Counted from the stretch's first letter, positions 1 through 7,848 are shown. The stretch: 38,106 bases of DNA from DASZVN01 sp035547055 (GCA_035547055.1 DASZVN010000088.1:1-38106), one strand, 5' to 3'. Numbers and translations are program-made. The notes: generated by a model from the letters alone, not told the origin.

Positions 1-237
1 AACGTGGCCGCGGCGGTCGCGCTCGCCGGTGCCGGCTTCGAGGCCACCGCGGTCGAGCTGGTGGCCGACCCTGCGGCGCGTGGCAACTCCCACGAGATCA
101 CGCTCCGCTCCGCCTGCGCCGACCTGCATCTTCGGATCGACAGCCGCGCCTCGCCCGACAATCCGAAGACGTCGCTGACGACGGGCTACGGCCTCGCCCG
201 GCTTGTTCTGAACCAGGCCGCGACCGAAATCATCTAA
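1..237 (+). CDS. Aspartate dehydrogenase, C-terminal part (5' end outside window)
   Basis: The reading frame is open from base 1 and ends at TAA 235-237, so only the last 78 residues are present. The stretch NVAAAVALAGAGFE, then VELVADP, NSHEI and SPDNPKTS, matches the C-terminal domain (DUF108 type) of L-aspartate dehydrogenase, where the P-x-N-P-K-T-S segment is highly conserved. The family converts aspartate to oxaloacetate or iminoaspartate with NAD(P), in NAD synthesis or amino-acid catabolism. The Rossmann domain lies upstream of the window. The gene converges on the lyase that ends at 265, only 27 bases away, and no obvious terminator hairpin lies between them. The family call is fairly firm; the physiological role is not visible. 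Confidence 0.85.
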   Translation, partial: NVAAAVALAGAGFEATAVELVADPAARGNSHEITLRSACADLHLRIDSRASPDNPKTSLTTGYGLARLVLNQAATEII

Positions 238-264
238 GGATTGCCAAGCCCGCGCCGGCTCCCC

Positions 265-1224
265 TCAGTGCTGACGGGAGCGGAGCGCGGCAAGGCTGCC
301 GCCGCGCATGACCGAGCCCGGCAGCGGGTGGCCGACAATGTCTTCCGCCAGGCGGGCGACCTCCGTCAGCCTGTCGAGGTCGATGCCGGTCTCGATGCCC
401 ATCTCCTCGCACATGAAGACGAGGTCCTCGGTGCACACGTTGCCCGCCGCCCCGGCATGAGCGGCGAAGGGGCAGCCGCCGAGGCCGGCGACAGCCGCGT
501 CGAAGCTCGCGACGCCCATCTCCAGCCCGGCACAGGCGTTGGCGATGCCCATGCCACGGGTGTCGTGGAGATGCAGCGTGATCTCCAGCTCCGGGAAGCG
601 CTCGCGCACCAGGCCGACCAGCCGCTTGACCGCGAGCGGCGTCGCCCACGCCATGGTATCGGCCAGGGTGAGCTGGCCGATCGCGACGTCGTGCTGGGCA
701 GCGAGATCGAGGATCTGCCGGATCCGGGTGAGGACGGTCGCGGGCGGGATCTCGCCTTCGAAATTGCAGCCGAACGCCGCCATCACGCCGCCCCGCTCCA
801 CGGGAATGCCGTTGGCCTTGTAGGCCTCGATCGTCGCGTGCTGGGCCGCGAGGTTCTCCGCCAGCGTGCGGCGCTGATTGCGCTTGAGGAAGGTCTCGGA
901 CGCGGTGAGCACGATGTCGCCGCTGAGGGCGAGCTTCTGCCGCACCGCCAGCGCCCGCTCGAGGCCGCGGTCGTTCAGCCACATCCCGGTGTAGCGGACG
1001 CCGTCCTTCGGGGTGAAGCCCCGCACCACCGCCTCGGCGTCGGCCATGCCCGGCACCGCCTGGGGGCTGACGAACGAGACGACCTGGATCTGCTCGACTC
1101 CCGTTTCCGACAGGGCATCGATCAGCTCGACCTTTCGCTCGGTCGCGATCGGTCCCTTCTCGATCTGGAAGCCCTCGCGCGGCCCCTCCTCGTGGATCGA
1201 GACTCGCTTCGGCAGGTCGCTCAT
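265..1224 (-). CDS. HMG-CoA-lyase-like aldolase (DRE-TIM metallolyase)
   Basis: A 319-residue protein of the HMG-CoA lyase type, a TIM barrel that cleaves 3-hydroxy-3-methylglutaryl-CoA or a related acyl-CoA to acetyl-CoA plus a keto product. Visible landmarks are GPREGFQ (15-20), SFVSP (50-54), metal-ligand histidines in LHLHD (H218, H220), the catalytic-loop cysteine in GLGGCPF (C251) and N262 in AAGNV. The usual GPRDG aspartate that binds the metal is Glu17 here, so the substrate may differ from HMG-CoA. The start at 1224 lies 26 bases after the stop of the maleate isomerase-like gene on the same strand, so the two probably form one operon read from the divergent promoter region near 2050. 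Cytoplasmic; exact substrate unknown. Confidence 0.85.
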   Translation of the reverse strand: MSDLPKRVSIHEEGPREGFQIEKGPIATERKVELIDALSETGVEQIQVVSFVSPQAVPGMADAEAVVRGFTPKDGVRYTGMWLNDRGLERALAVRQKLALSGDIVLTASETFLKRNQRRTLAENLAAQHATIEAYKANGIPVERGGVMAAFGCNFEGEIPPATVLTRIRQILDLAAQHDVAIGQLTLADTMAWATPLAVKRLVGLVRERFPELEITLHLHDTRGMGIANACAGLEMGVASFDAAVAGLGGCPFAAHAGAAGNVCTEDLVFMCEEMGIETGIDLDRLTEVARLAEDIVGHPLPGSVMRGGSLAALRSRQH

Positions 1225-1250
1225 GCGGATGCCCTCGCCTATCCTTGCCC

Positions 1251-2015
1251 CTAAGCCATGGCGCGGGCGTAGCGCTCGCGCCAGCCTTCGCCGGCGAAAT
1301 AAGCGTGCACCCGCGCCGGCTCGCCATAGCTCGGCTCGAACGCCAGGAGCGAGCGCCAGGCCAGCGCGGACATGCACGACAGGACCGGCACGCCGAAATC
1401 CGCCCCGCGCGACAGGATCGGCCCGAGTGTCGGCATCCCGGTGCCGAGCATCACCACGGCGTCGACGGCCTTCGGGTCGATGCCCTCCAGCGCAGCCTCG
1501 GCCGTCGCGGCGGCAAGGCTGTAGATCGGGTGGAAGCTGCTCGCCTCGTTGAACGCCCCGGTCACCGCGGCGACCTCGTGGCCATGGCTTTTCCAATAGG
1601 CGACGCTCGCCTCGGTCAGGCCGGGCGGATAGGGCGAGACCAGGCCGATCCGCCGGGCGCCGAGGCGCCGGAGCGCATCCGCGACGGCGCGCCCTGCGGT
1701 GATGTACGGGTGGCCGCGCTCGGCCTCGATGGCCGCGACCGCGGCGCGTTCGCCGGCGAGGCCGGCGAGATAGGAGGCGCCGGTGCAGGCGAAGGCATAG
1801 GCACCGACGGGGGCGTTGGCGAACTCGGCGACGGTTGCGCCCATCCGCTCGAAATAGTCGCCGAGCCGGGTCTCGATGGTGGGCTTGTCGCTGGTCAGGC
1901 GGGCGTTGAGGAAGGCATAGCCCGGCGGCATCAGGATCGCGAATTCCGGCTCGACCGTGGTGTTGGCCTGCGGCGTCAGCAGGCCGACGAGGCCCTTCCT
2001 GGCATATTCCACCAT
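1251..2015 (-). CDS. Maleate isomerase / arylmalonate decarboxylase-like protein (Asp/Glu racemase fold)
   Basis: The 254-residue product fits the Asp/Glu racemase superfamily branch that contains maleate cis-trans isomerase and arylmalonate decarboxylase. The N-terminal GLLTPQANTTVEPEF matches the substrate-carboxylate loop. The first catalytic cysteine is present in FACTGAS (C77). The second position, normally a cysteine in SCTNLRT-like motifs, reads MLGTGMPT with Gly191 in its place. A further cysteine (C214, VLSCMSALAW) lies in a different loop. A one-cysteine active site would suit a decarboxylase or another one-base reaction better than isomerisation or racemisation, but this is inference. 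It is the first gene of the two-gene minus-strand unit with the aldolase and is divergent from the ABC ATPase at 2177. The start at 2015 is followed by MVEYARKGLVG, the usual N-terminus of the family. Confidence 0.8.
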   Translation of the reverse strand: MVEYARKGLVGLLTPQANTTVEPEFAILMPPGYAFLNARLTSDKPTIETRLGDYFERMGATVAEFANAPVGAYAFACTGASYLAGLAGERAAVAAIEAERGHPYITAGRAVADALRRLGARRIGLVSPYPPGLTEASVAYWKSHGHEVAAVTGAFNEASSFHPIYSLAAATAEAALEGIDPKAVDAVVMLGTGMPTLGPILSRGADFGVPVLSCMSALAWRSLLAFEPSYGEPARVHAYFAGEGWRERYARAMA

Positions 2016-2063
2016 GACGGCCCGCCTCCTCGCGCGACCTGGGCGCCGCGGCCGGGCCGTGGC

Positions 2064-2096
2064 TTGACGGGTGACTTTGTCCTGTATGAGATACAA
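2064..2096. promoter_or_regulatory. Divergent promoter/operator region with TTGT...ACAA palindrome
   Basis: The 161-base gap between the maleate isomerase-like gene and the ABC ATPase holds a short AT-rich island. It has TTGACG at 2064-2069, a possible -35 box. At 2077-2096 there is a dyad whose outer arms are TTGT and ACAA and whose inner arms are TGTAT (2083-2087) and ATACA (2091-2095) around GAG. TGTAT-N3-ATACA resembles sites of GntR-family repressors. The word TGTCCTGT (2078-2085) recurs as TGTCCTAT at 5157 and, inverted, at 7814. The promoter assignment is tentative. Confidence 0.45.
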
Positions 2097-2176
2097 CTCG
2101 CCATTCGGTGAGGCCGTCAAGCCGCGGAAAGCGGACGCCTGGACCGGCGCGTGGCACGCCGACGGTGAGGATCGCG

Positions 2177-3016
2177 ATGACCGCTCTGCCCTCCGTGCAG
2201 GCCGACAGGCGTCCCGCCGCGACGGGCTCCCCGGCGGCCCCCGCCATCCGGCTCGAGCAGGTCGAGAAATGGTACGGCACGCGCGACCGCCCGGTGCATG
2301 CGCTGGCCGCGACCGATCTCGAGGTCGCCGAAGGCGGCTTCGTCGTGCTGCTCGGCCCTTCGGGCTGCGGCAAGACAACGCTTCTGCGCATGATCGGCGG
2401 CCTGATCCCGCCGACCAGCGGGCGCCTCAGCGTGCTCGACCGCGACCTCTGGAAGGGCGACCAGCGCCAGTCCGACGCGGTCGCCGACCTCGGCATGGTG
2501 TTCCAGGAGGCCAATCTCTTCCCCTGGCTCACGATCGAGCAGAACGTCGCCCTGCCGCTGGAGCTGAAGGGCGCAGGGCGGGCCGAGCGGCTCGCCAAGG
2601 CGCGCGAACTGACCAAGCTCGTCGGCATCGCCGGCTTCGAGCGGCGCTGGCCGCGTGAGCTGTCGGGCGGCATGCGCCAGCGCGCCGCGATCGCCCGCGC
2701 GCTCTCCTACGACCCCGGCATCCTGCTGATGGACGAGCCGTTCGGCGCGCTCGACGCGCTGACCCGCGACGCCATGAACCTCGAATTGCAGTCGATCTGG
2801 ATGGCGACGCGGAAGACGGTCGTCCTCGTCACCCATTCGATCACCGAGGCGGTGTTCCTGGCCGACCGCATCGTGCTGCTGTCGCCCCGGCCTGGGCGGA
2901 TCGACACCGTGGTCGACGTGCCGTTCGCGCGGCCGCGCGGGCTCGACGTCCAGGCCAGCGCCGAATTCCAGACGATCGCGGGCGCGCTCCGCCATCGCCT
3001 CTCCGAGATCTCGTGA
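2177..3016 (+). CDS. ABC transporter ATP-binding protein, taurine/nitrate/sulfonate (SsuB/TauB) type
   Basis: A 279-residue ATPase with all nucleotide-binding motifs: Walker A GPSGCGKTT (60-68), Q-loop Q110 in MVFQEANLFPW, signature LSGGM (162-166), Walker B LLMDEP (183-188) and the switch histidine H220 in VTHSITEA. The sequence around MVFQEANLFPWLT and the RPGRID end are typical of the NitT/TauT family that energises uptake with NMT1/SsuA-type binding proteins. I chose ATG 2177 because GAGG (2167-2170) precedes it at good spacing; an in-frame ATG at 2108 would add 23 residues with no homology. The gene directly precedes the permease and together they make the inner-membrane module. No binding protein is encoded in the pair; candidates are at 5245, 22224 and 23306. 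Confidence 0.93.
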   Translation: MTALPSVQADRRPAATGSPAAPAIRLEQVEKWYGTRDRPVHALAATDLEVAEGGFVVLLGPSGCGKTTLLRMIGGLIPPTSGRLSVLDRDLWKGDQRQSDAVADLGMVFQEANLFPWLTIEQNVALPLELKGAGRAERLAKARELTKLVGIAGFERRWPRELSGGMRQRAAIARALSYDPGILLMDEPFGALDALTRDAMNLELQSIWMATRKTVVLVTHSITEAVFLADRIVLLSPRPGRIDTVVDVPFARPRGLDVQASAEFQTIAGALRHRLSEIS

Positions 3017-3030
3017 GCCGGGAGCCCGCC

Positions 3031-3861
3031 ATGGCCGACGCGACGCTGCCCAAACGCGAGCCTGCCGCCCCGGCCGCGCGGCGCGATTTCCGCGACTGGC
3101 TGCCCTGGGTGACGACGCCGGTGCTCTGCGCCCTCTTCGTCCTGGTGTGGTGGGGCTATGTCGCGCTGAGCGGCATCTCGGCCTTCATCCTGCCGACGCC
3201 GGCCGCGGTATGGCACGCGTGGGTCGATCTGCTGTTCTCGGGCCGCGCCTGGGCCAACACCGCGGTCACGGTCTACGAGACGGTGGTGGGCTTCTTCTGG
3301 GCGATGGTGGTCGGCGTCGGCCTCGGCGTCCTGATCGCCCGCATTCCCTGGCTGGAGCGCACGGTGAACCCATTCGTGGTCGCGACCCAGGTGGTGCCCA
3401 AGGTCGCGCTGGTGCCGCTGTTCATCGTCTGGTTCGGCTTCGGCATCACCTCGAAGGTGCTGATCGCGGCGATCCTCGCCTTCTTCCCGATCCTCACCAA
3501 CACGGTGCTCGGGGTGAAGTCGATCGACCGCGGCCATCGCGACGTCATGGTCAGCCTCAACGCTACGCGCTGGCAGATCTTCCGCCGGCTCGAGCTGCCC
3601 TCCGCCCTGCCCTACATCATCACCGGGATGGAGGTCGGCATCGTGCTCGCCATCATCGGCGCGATCGTCGGCGAATATCTCGGCGGCAATGACGGGCTCG
3701 GCCATCTGTTGGTCTCGCGCATGAACGCGTTCGAGACCGACGGGCTGTTCGCCGTGATGATCCACATGACCATCCTCGGCTTCCTGTTCTATTTCGGCAT
3801 CTCGGCGCTGCGCCGCGTCCTCACCCCCTGGCACGAGACCGCCCAGCGCGACCGGTCGTAA
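3031..3861 (+). CDS. ABC transporter permease, SsuC/TauC type
   Basis: A 276-residue inner-membrane protein with about six hydrophobic helices, e.g. TPVLCALFVLVWWGY, FFWAMVVGVGLGVLIA, VLIAAILAFFPILTN and IVLAIIGAIVG. The cytoplasmic coupling loop (EAA-like) is seen in SLNATRWQIFRRLELPSALPYI, which docks to the ATPase. It belongs to the binding-protein-dependent permease family for nitrate, taurine or NMT1-like ligands. I chose ATG 3031 because GGGAG (3020-3024) sits six bases upstream. A GTG at 3013 that overlaps the ATPase stop is the alternative and would add six residues. The gene is probably co-translated with the ATPase. It is followed immediately by a palindromic repeat block. Confidence 0.93.
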   Translation: MADATLPKREPAAPAARRDFRDWLPWVTTPVLCALFVLVWWGYVALSGISAFILPTPAAVWHAWVDLLFSGRAWANTAVTVYETVVGFFWAMVVGVGLGVLIARIPWLERTVNPFVVATQVVPKVALVPLFIVWFGFGITSKVLIAAILAFFPILTNTVLGVKSIDRGHRDVMVSLNATRWQIFRRLELPSALPYIITGMEVGIVLAIIGAIVGEYLGGNDGLGHLLVSRMNAFETDGLFAVMIHMTILGFLFYFGISALRRVLTPWHETAQRDRS

Positions 3862-3864
3862 GGG

Positions 3865-3935
3865 CCACCTTGCAAGGTGGGCATCGGCAGCGCCGACGCC
3901 CACGACGTGGGCAAACTTCGCTTGCCCACCCTACG
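3865..3935. repeat. Intergenic palindromic repeat, copy 1 (CGTAGGGTGGGCA family)
   Basis: Three consecutive hairpins fill the gap between convergent genes. First, a perfect 16-base palindrome, CCACCTTG/CAAGGTGG (3865-3880). Second, GTGGGCATCGGC (from 3877) pairing with GCCGACGCCCAC (to 3903) with one mismatch. Third, GTGGGCAA (3907-3914) pairing with TTGCCCAC (3922-3929). It ends CCTACGA. Read on the minus strand it begins CGTAGGGTGGGCA. Its TAG (3931-3933) is the stop codon of the FAD monooxygenase. It may act as a two-way terminator. Related copies lie at 9934 and 13391. Confidence 0.85.
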
Positions 3936-5130
3936 AGACGGTTGCGGCCTGGCGGAGGCCGGTGATCATCGAGGTGCGGAGCAGGTGGGCGTGGAGGCGG
4001 TCGCGGTCGGCGGCGATCGCCTGGAGCCCGGCGAGGATCTCGCGGCGGCGCGCCGGGTCCTTCTCGCGCATCCGGGCCCGGTTGGCGTCGGCCTGGGCGA
4101 TGATCTGGTCGAGCGCGACCGGGCGGCGGCGGCGCTCGTAGAGGTCGAGGCGCTCGAGCGGCGCGCCGGCGCGGACGTCCTGCAGCGCCGCGGCCAGCTC
4201 GAAGGCGTCATGGATGCCGCCGTTCAGGCCCATGCCGCCGGCCGGCGAGTTGAGATGGGCGGCATCCCCGGCGAGCGCCACACGGCCGCGGCGATAATGC
4301 GGCACGATGCGCTTGTGGACGCGGTAGGGCCGCTTCTCCAGCACCTCGTAGCGCTCGCGTCGCGGCACGATTTCCTGGAGGCTCGCCTCGATCGCCTCCT
4401 CGGTCATCTGCTCCTCGATCGGCACGTCCTCGCGCGGATAGATCGAGACGCGCCAGCGGCCGGGGACGCGCAGCAGCGAGAAATTGCCGCCCTCCTTCCA
4501 GCAATAGGAGACGCCGCTGAGGCCCGGCAGATGCTCCTCGAACGGGAAGAGCGTGGTCGCGAGCAGCGTCGTCTCGGGATAGGTCTCGCCTTCGAGCGGC
4601 AGGCCGAGCTTGTCGCGCACGGCCGAGCGCGCGCCGTCGGCGCCGACGGCATAGCGCGCACGGATGCGGCGGGGCGAGGCGCCGTCGACGGCGATCTCGA
4701 CGCCCTCCTCGTCCTGCGAGAGGTCCGTGACTTCGGCGTCGAACACGACCTGTGCCGTGGACTCGCGCCGGAGCAGCGCGAGCGCCGCCTGCGACAGCTT
4801 CCACTGCTCGCATTGCAGCCGGTAGGGGTGGCGGGTGTCGTCGGCGAGAATGCCGAGGTCGAACACCACGCGGTCGCCGTCCGGGTGCAGTCGGACCTGC
4901 CACGCAGGACACACCAGCCCCTGCTCCACCATGGTCTCGGCCAGGCCGAGCGTGTCCAGGAGGTCGAGCGTCGGCGGGTGGAAGGTGGAGGCGCGGAGAT
5001 CGGTCTCGACCGCCGCGGCCTTCTCCAGCACGACGACGGAGGCGCCGGCTCGGGCAAGGAGCAGCGCCGTCACCAGCCCGACCGGGCCCCCGCCCACGAC
5101 CGCCACCTCGACATCGCTTGCGCGGCCCAT
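3931..5130 (-). CDS. FAD-dependent aromatic-ring-type monooxygenase (group A)
   Basis: A 399-residue flavoprotein hydroxylase. It has the N-terminal dinucleotide motif GGGPVG (13-18) followed by the acidic end of strand 2 (VLEK), the DG motif at 165-166 (VGADGARSAVR) and the GD motif at 288-289 (ALAGDAAHLNSPAGGMGLNGG). These define class A monooxygenases, which use NAD(P)H and O2 to hydroxylate aromatic or heteroaromatic substrates such as 3-(3-hydroxyphenyl)propionate, PHBH substrates or pyridinols. Start 5130 is supported by GGAGG upstream on the minus strand. The gene is alone on its strand and divergent from the binding protein at 5245 across a promoter island, so it may be induced by the imported compound. 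The last codons and the stop run into the palindromic repeat at 3865-3935. Confidence 0.9.
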   Translation of the reverse strand: MGRASDVEVAVVGGGPVGLVTALLLARAGASVVVLEKAAAVETDLRASTFHPPTLDLLDTLGLAETMVEQGLVCPAWQVRLHPDGDRVVFDLGILADDTRHPYRLQCEQWKLSQAALALLRRESTAQVVFDAEVTDLSQDEEGVEIAVDGASPRRIRARYAVGADGARSAVRDKLGLPLEGETYPETTLLATTLFPFEEHLPGLSGVSYCWKEGGNFSLLRVPGRWRVSIYPREDVPIEEQMTEEAIEASLQEIVPRRERYEVLEKRPYRVHKRIVPHYRRGRVALAGDAAHLNSPAGGMGLNGGIHDAFELAAALQDVRAGAPLERLDLYERRRRPVALDQIIAQADANRARMREKDPARRREILAGLQAIAADRDRLHAHLLRTSMITGLRQAATVS

Positions 5131-5148
5131 CCGTCAGCCTCCGGTCGC

Positions 5149-5200
5149 TTGACAACTGTCCTATCGGCCGTAACGTAAAGTGTATTGTAAATAAGACAAT
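5149..5200. promoter_or_regulatory. Divergent promoter/operator island with ATTGT-N7-ACAAT dyad
   Basis: An AT-rich stretch lies between the FAD monooxygenase and the Tat-exported binding protein. TTGACA (5149-5154) with TAACGT 16 bases later is a plausible sigma-70 promoter for the plus strand. ATTGT (5184-5188) and ACAAT (5196-5200) form a perfect inverted repeat around AAATAAG, a likely repressor site next to the start region. TGTCCTAT at 5157-5164 is shared with the other islands. The assignment comes from sequence shape only. Confidence 0.5.
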
Positions 5201-5244
5201 CGCGCGGTGCGCCGCACCGGTCTGCCCTCGGGGAGGAGAAGCGA

Positions 5245-6264
5245 ATGACCACGCGTCGGGACGTTCTCAAGGCCGCTGGCGCCCTCGCCGGCGGCGCCGC
5301 GCTCGCCATGCCGCTCGTGCGCCGCGCCGCGGCGGCGGACGAGCCGCTGAGCTTCATGACGCCGTTCGGCTACATTCCCGACTTCCTCGAAATGATGAAC
5401 ATGGTCTCGGGCGGCTATCTCGCGAAGCAGGGCTTCGCGCCCAAGCTGATCGGCGGCCACGGCACCGCGACGGCGCTGCAGCAGCTCGTCGCCGGCAGCG
5501 TCTCCTTCGTGCGCATGACCGGGATCGACGAGTTCAATGCAGTCGCCAAGCAGAAGGCGCCGCTCGTCAGCGTCTCGACGCTCTACCAGGGCTCGAACTT
5601 CTATTTCATCTCAGCCAAGGACAAGCCGGTGAAGACGGCGGCGGAGATGAAGGGCAAGACCATCGGCGTGGTGTCGGTCGGCGGCTCGACCGAAGCGCTG
5701 CTCGACCTCGCGCTCCGGAGCGCCGGCCTCACCAAGAAGGATGTGAAGATCGAGGTGGTCGGCAACAGCCCGGGCGCCTTCCAGTACATCCGCCAAGGCC
5801 GTGTCGACTGCTTCATCAACTCGCTCGCGGTGGTGGTGGCGCTGCAGCGCGCCAACGCGGCGATGGAGGCGTGGCCGACCGATCGCGCGGCGCCGATGCC
5901 GGCCCAGATCTACGTCACCTCGCAAGCGCTGATCGACAAGAAGCCGGACGTGGTGGTGCGCTTCCTCAAGGCGTTGAAAGGCTCGACCGACGACATGCTG
6001 CACGGCGACCTCGCCGCGATCTTCCAGCGCGCGTCGAAGGACTTCGAAATCCCCGGCATCAAGAAGCTGGACGAGTTGATCGACCTCACCAAGTTCACGA
6101 TGGCAAATCCATGGATGGCGGCAGGGAAGGAGAATTTCCTCCGCAACGTGCCGAAGCTCTGGAACGACGCCGACAAGGAGATCCGAAGCGCCGGCATCGC
6201 CGCGGTGCCGAACGTGGACGCGCTCTACACCAACAAATATATCGACGAGGCCCTGAAGGCCTGA
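5245..6264 (+). CDS. Tat-exported ABC substrate-binding protein, NMT1/SsuA-like
   Basis: A 339-residue periplasmic binding protein. The N-terminus MTTRRDVLKAAG is a twin-arginine signal (RRDVLK), followed by a hydrophobic stretch and an AAAAD cleavage region near residue 31, so it is probably exported folded. The mature part (MTPFGYIPDFLEMMN, GGHGTATALQQLVAGSVSF, GKTIGVVSVGGSTEALLD) is the NMT1/THI5-like fold that captures small cyclic or heterocyclic ligands. GGAGGAG (5232-5238) lies six bases before the ATG. It is a clear paralogue of the tandem binding proteins at 22224 and 23306. The nearest ATPase and permease of the right family are 2177-3861 on the same strand, separated only by the opposing monooxygenase, so it is probably their partner. 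Confidence 0.9.
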   Translation: MTTRRDVLKAAGALAGGAALAMPLVRRAAAADEPLSFMTPFGYIPDFLEMMNMVSGGYLAKQGFAPKLIGGHGTATALQQLVAGSVSFVRMTGIDEFNAVAKQKAPLVSVSTLYQGSNFYFISAKDKPVKTAAEMKGKTIGVVSVGGSTEALLDLALRSAGLTKKDVKIEVVGNSPGAFQYIRQGRVDCFINSLAVVVALQRANAAMEAWPTDRAAPMPAQIYVTSQALIDKKPDVVVRFLKALKGSTDDMLHGDLAAIFQRASKDFEIPGIKKLDELIDLTKFTMANPWMAAGKENFLRNVPKLWNDADKEIRSAGIAAVPNVDALYTNKYIDEALKA

Positions 6265-6301
6265 GGCAGGCCCGGGCGGCGGCGCGCGGGGACTGGCGGG
6301 C

Positions 6302-7108
6302 ATGGATTCGATCGTCGAGCCGCTGAAGAGCCACCGGGTCTATTTCGTCCTCAAGGAGCAGATCACCTCGGGCGCGCTCCTCCCCGGCGGCCGCCTCGCC
6401 AGCGAGCCCGAGCTCGCCGAGCGCTACGGCGTCTCGCGCGTCACGGTGCGCAAGGCGCTCGACAACCTGGAGCACGAGGGGCTGATCCGCCGCCAGCCGG
6501 GCGCCGGCACCTTCGTCATCGACGCCGGCGTGCCGAAGGTGCTGCACGCCGACCTCTCGGACCTCCTGTCGCACATCGTCGAGATGGGCCGCTCGACCAG
6601 GGTCAGGCTGCTGTCGTTCGGCTATGCGGTGCCGCCCCCGGCAGTGGCCGAGGCGCTCGGCCTCGGGCCGGGCGAGCGGGTGCAGCGCTCGGTCCGCGTG
6701 CGCCTGGTCGACGGCCAGCCGTTCTCCTACCTCACCACCTCGGTGCCGGAGCGCATCGGCATCAGCTATTCGGAGGCCGACCTCGCGTCGAAGCCGCTGC
6801 TCGCGCTGATCGAACGCTCGGGCATCCAGGTCGCGCGGGCGACGCAGTCGATCCGCGCCACACTCGCCGGGCCCGAGGTCGCCGAGGCGCTCGGCGTCGA
6901 GATCGGCGCCTCGCTCCTCGCGGTGCGCCGCCTCGTGGTCGACCGCGACGGCCGCGGGGTCGAGCATCTCGACGCGCTCTACCGGCCCGACCGCTACGAG
7001 TTCACGCTGGAGCTGGAGCGCAAGGGCGTGCGGACGGCACGGCGCTGGCGCCCGGCCGAGCGGCCGCCCTCCCCGCGGCGCCACCGGCCGGCGAAGCCCG
7101 CGTCATGA
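6302..7108 (+). CDS. GntR-family transcriptional regulator, HutC subfamily (first copy)
   Basis: A 268-residue regulator. It has an N-terminal winged helix (about 8-75) with the recognition-helix stretch LASEPELAERYGVSRVTVRKAL and wing GLIRRQPGAGTFV. A UTRA effector-binding domain (about 95-240) follows, with GERVQRSVRVRLVDGQPFSY and RRLVVDRDG...YRPDRYEF. HutC-type proteins are usually repressors released by a pathway intermediate. A basic, proline-rich tail (about 243-268) follows the UTRA domain. It lies 37 bases after the binding protein and overlaps the next gene by four bases (ATGA, 7105-7108), so it is co-transcribed with the transport and hydrolase genes and probably controls them. It is a paralogue of the regulator at 14902. 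Confidence 0.93.
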   Translation: MDSIVEPLKSHRVYFVLKEQITSGALLPGGRLASEPELAERYGVSRVTVRKALDNLEHEGLIRRQPGAGTFVIDAGVPKVLHADLSDLLSHIVEMGRSTRVRLLSFGYAVPPPAVAEALGLGPGERVQRSVRVRLVDGQPFSYLTTSVPERIGISYSEADLASKPLLALIERSGIQVARATQSIRATLAGPEVAEALGVEIGASLLAVRRLVVDRDGRGVEHLDALYRPDRYEFTLELERKGVRTARRWRPAERPPSPRRHRPAKPAS

Positions 7109-7791
7109 GCCATCCCGACCTCGATCCCGCAGTGGTCGCGGCGGCGGCAGCCCGACGCGGCCGGCCGCATGTCTACGACGACCTGGCGGCGGCGCGGACG
7201 GCGCTCGTCGTCATCGATATGCAGAACGCCTTCGTGCGACCGGGCGCGCCGAGCGAGGTCGCCGCCGCGCGCGGTATCGTGCCGACGATCAACCGCCTCG
7301 CTGCGGCGCTGCGCCACGCGGGCGGCACGGTTGCCTGGGTGCAGGCGACGTTCGAGAAGGACGGCTGGCCGCTGTTCTACGACCACATGGTGACGCCAGC
7401 GCTCGGTGCCCGCATCCTCGCGGCGCTCCAGGCCGGCGCCGACGACCATGCCCTCTGGCCGGCGCTGGAGGTCGCCCCGAACGACCTCGTGGTGCCGAAG
7501 TACCGCTTCTCGGCGTTCCTGCCGGGCGCCAGTACCCTGCCGGCGATGCTGCGCGGCCGCGGCGTCGACACCGTGCTGATCGCGGGCTGCATGACCAACA
7601 TGTGCTGCGACAGCTCGGCCCGCGACGCGGTGATGACCGATTTCCGCACCGTGATGGTGTCGGACTGCAACGCCGCGCGGAGCGACGCCGCCCATCTCTC
7701 GGCGCTGGAATCGTTCCTCACCGGCTTCGGCGACGTCATGCGCTCCGATGCGGTGATGGAGCTCCTCGACATCGGCGCCGCGCGCTTGTGA
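7105..7791 (+). CDS. Isochorismatase-fold cysteine hydrolase (amidase-like)
   Basis: A 228-residue enzyme of the isochorismatase-like hydrolase family with a complete cysteine-hydrolase triad: D38 (VVIDMQNAF), K132 (VVPKYRFSAF) and C167 (MTNMCCDSSARDA, followed by a second cysteine). Triads of this kind hydrolyse amides such as N-carbamoylsarcosine, ureidoacrylate, maleamate or nicotinamide, releasing ammonia. The 30-residue N-terminal extension before the first strand resembles that of the ureidoacrylate/biuret-type branch. The start codon overlaps the regulator stop, so translation is coupled. An amidohydrolase follows after a short gap with a promoter-like palindrome. Substrate not assignable. 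Confidence 0.9.
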   Translation: MSHPDLDPAVVAAAAARRGRPHVYDDLAAARTALVVIDMQNAFVRPGAPSEVAAARGIVPTINRLAAALRHAGGTVAWVQATFEKDGWPLFYDHMVTPALGARILAALQAGADDHALWPALEVAPNDLVVPKYRFSAFLPGASTLPAMLRGRGVDTVLIAGCMTNMCCDSSARDAVMTDFRTVMVSDCNAARSDAAHLSALESFLTGFGDVMRSDAVMELLDIGAARL

Positions 7792-7798
7792 GCTTAGC

Positions 7799-7821
7799 CC
7801 TATTCATATAGCAATAGGACA
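7799..7821. promoter_or_regulatory. AT-rich operator-like palindrome upstream of amidohydrolase/LIV operon
   Basis: CCTATT (7799-7804) and AATAGG (7813-7818) form a perfect 6-base inverted repeat around CATATAGC. The 14-mer TATTCATATAGCAA (7801-7814) is found again, exactly, at 22166-22179, and its right half TATAGCAA also at 14852-14859. ATAGGACA (7814-7821) is the reverse of the TGTCCTAT word at 5157. The position, eight bases after one stop and 28 before the next start, suits a secondary promoter with an operator, perhaps for one of the two HutC-type regulators. Confidence 0.55.
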
Positions 7822-7848
7822 CCTGAGCCGACGCGGAAGGATCGGGCG

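Noticed and set aside
1225..2673. Very long minus-strand frame that would extend the aldolase to about 800 residues
   Set aside because: The upstream part overlaps the isomerase-like gene and the start of the ATPase, has low-complexity composition, and the family N-terminus begins at 1224.
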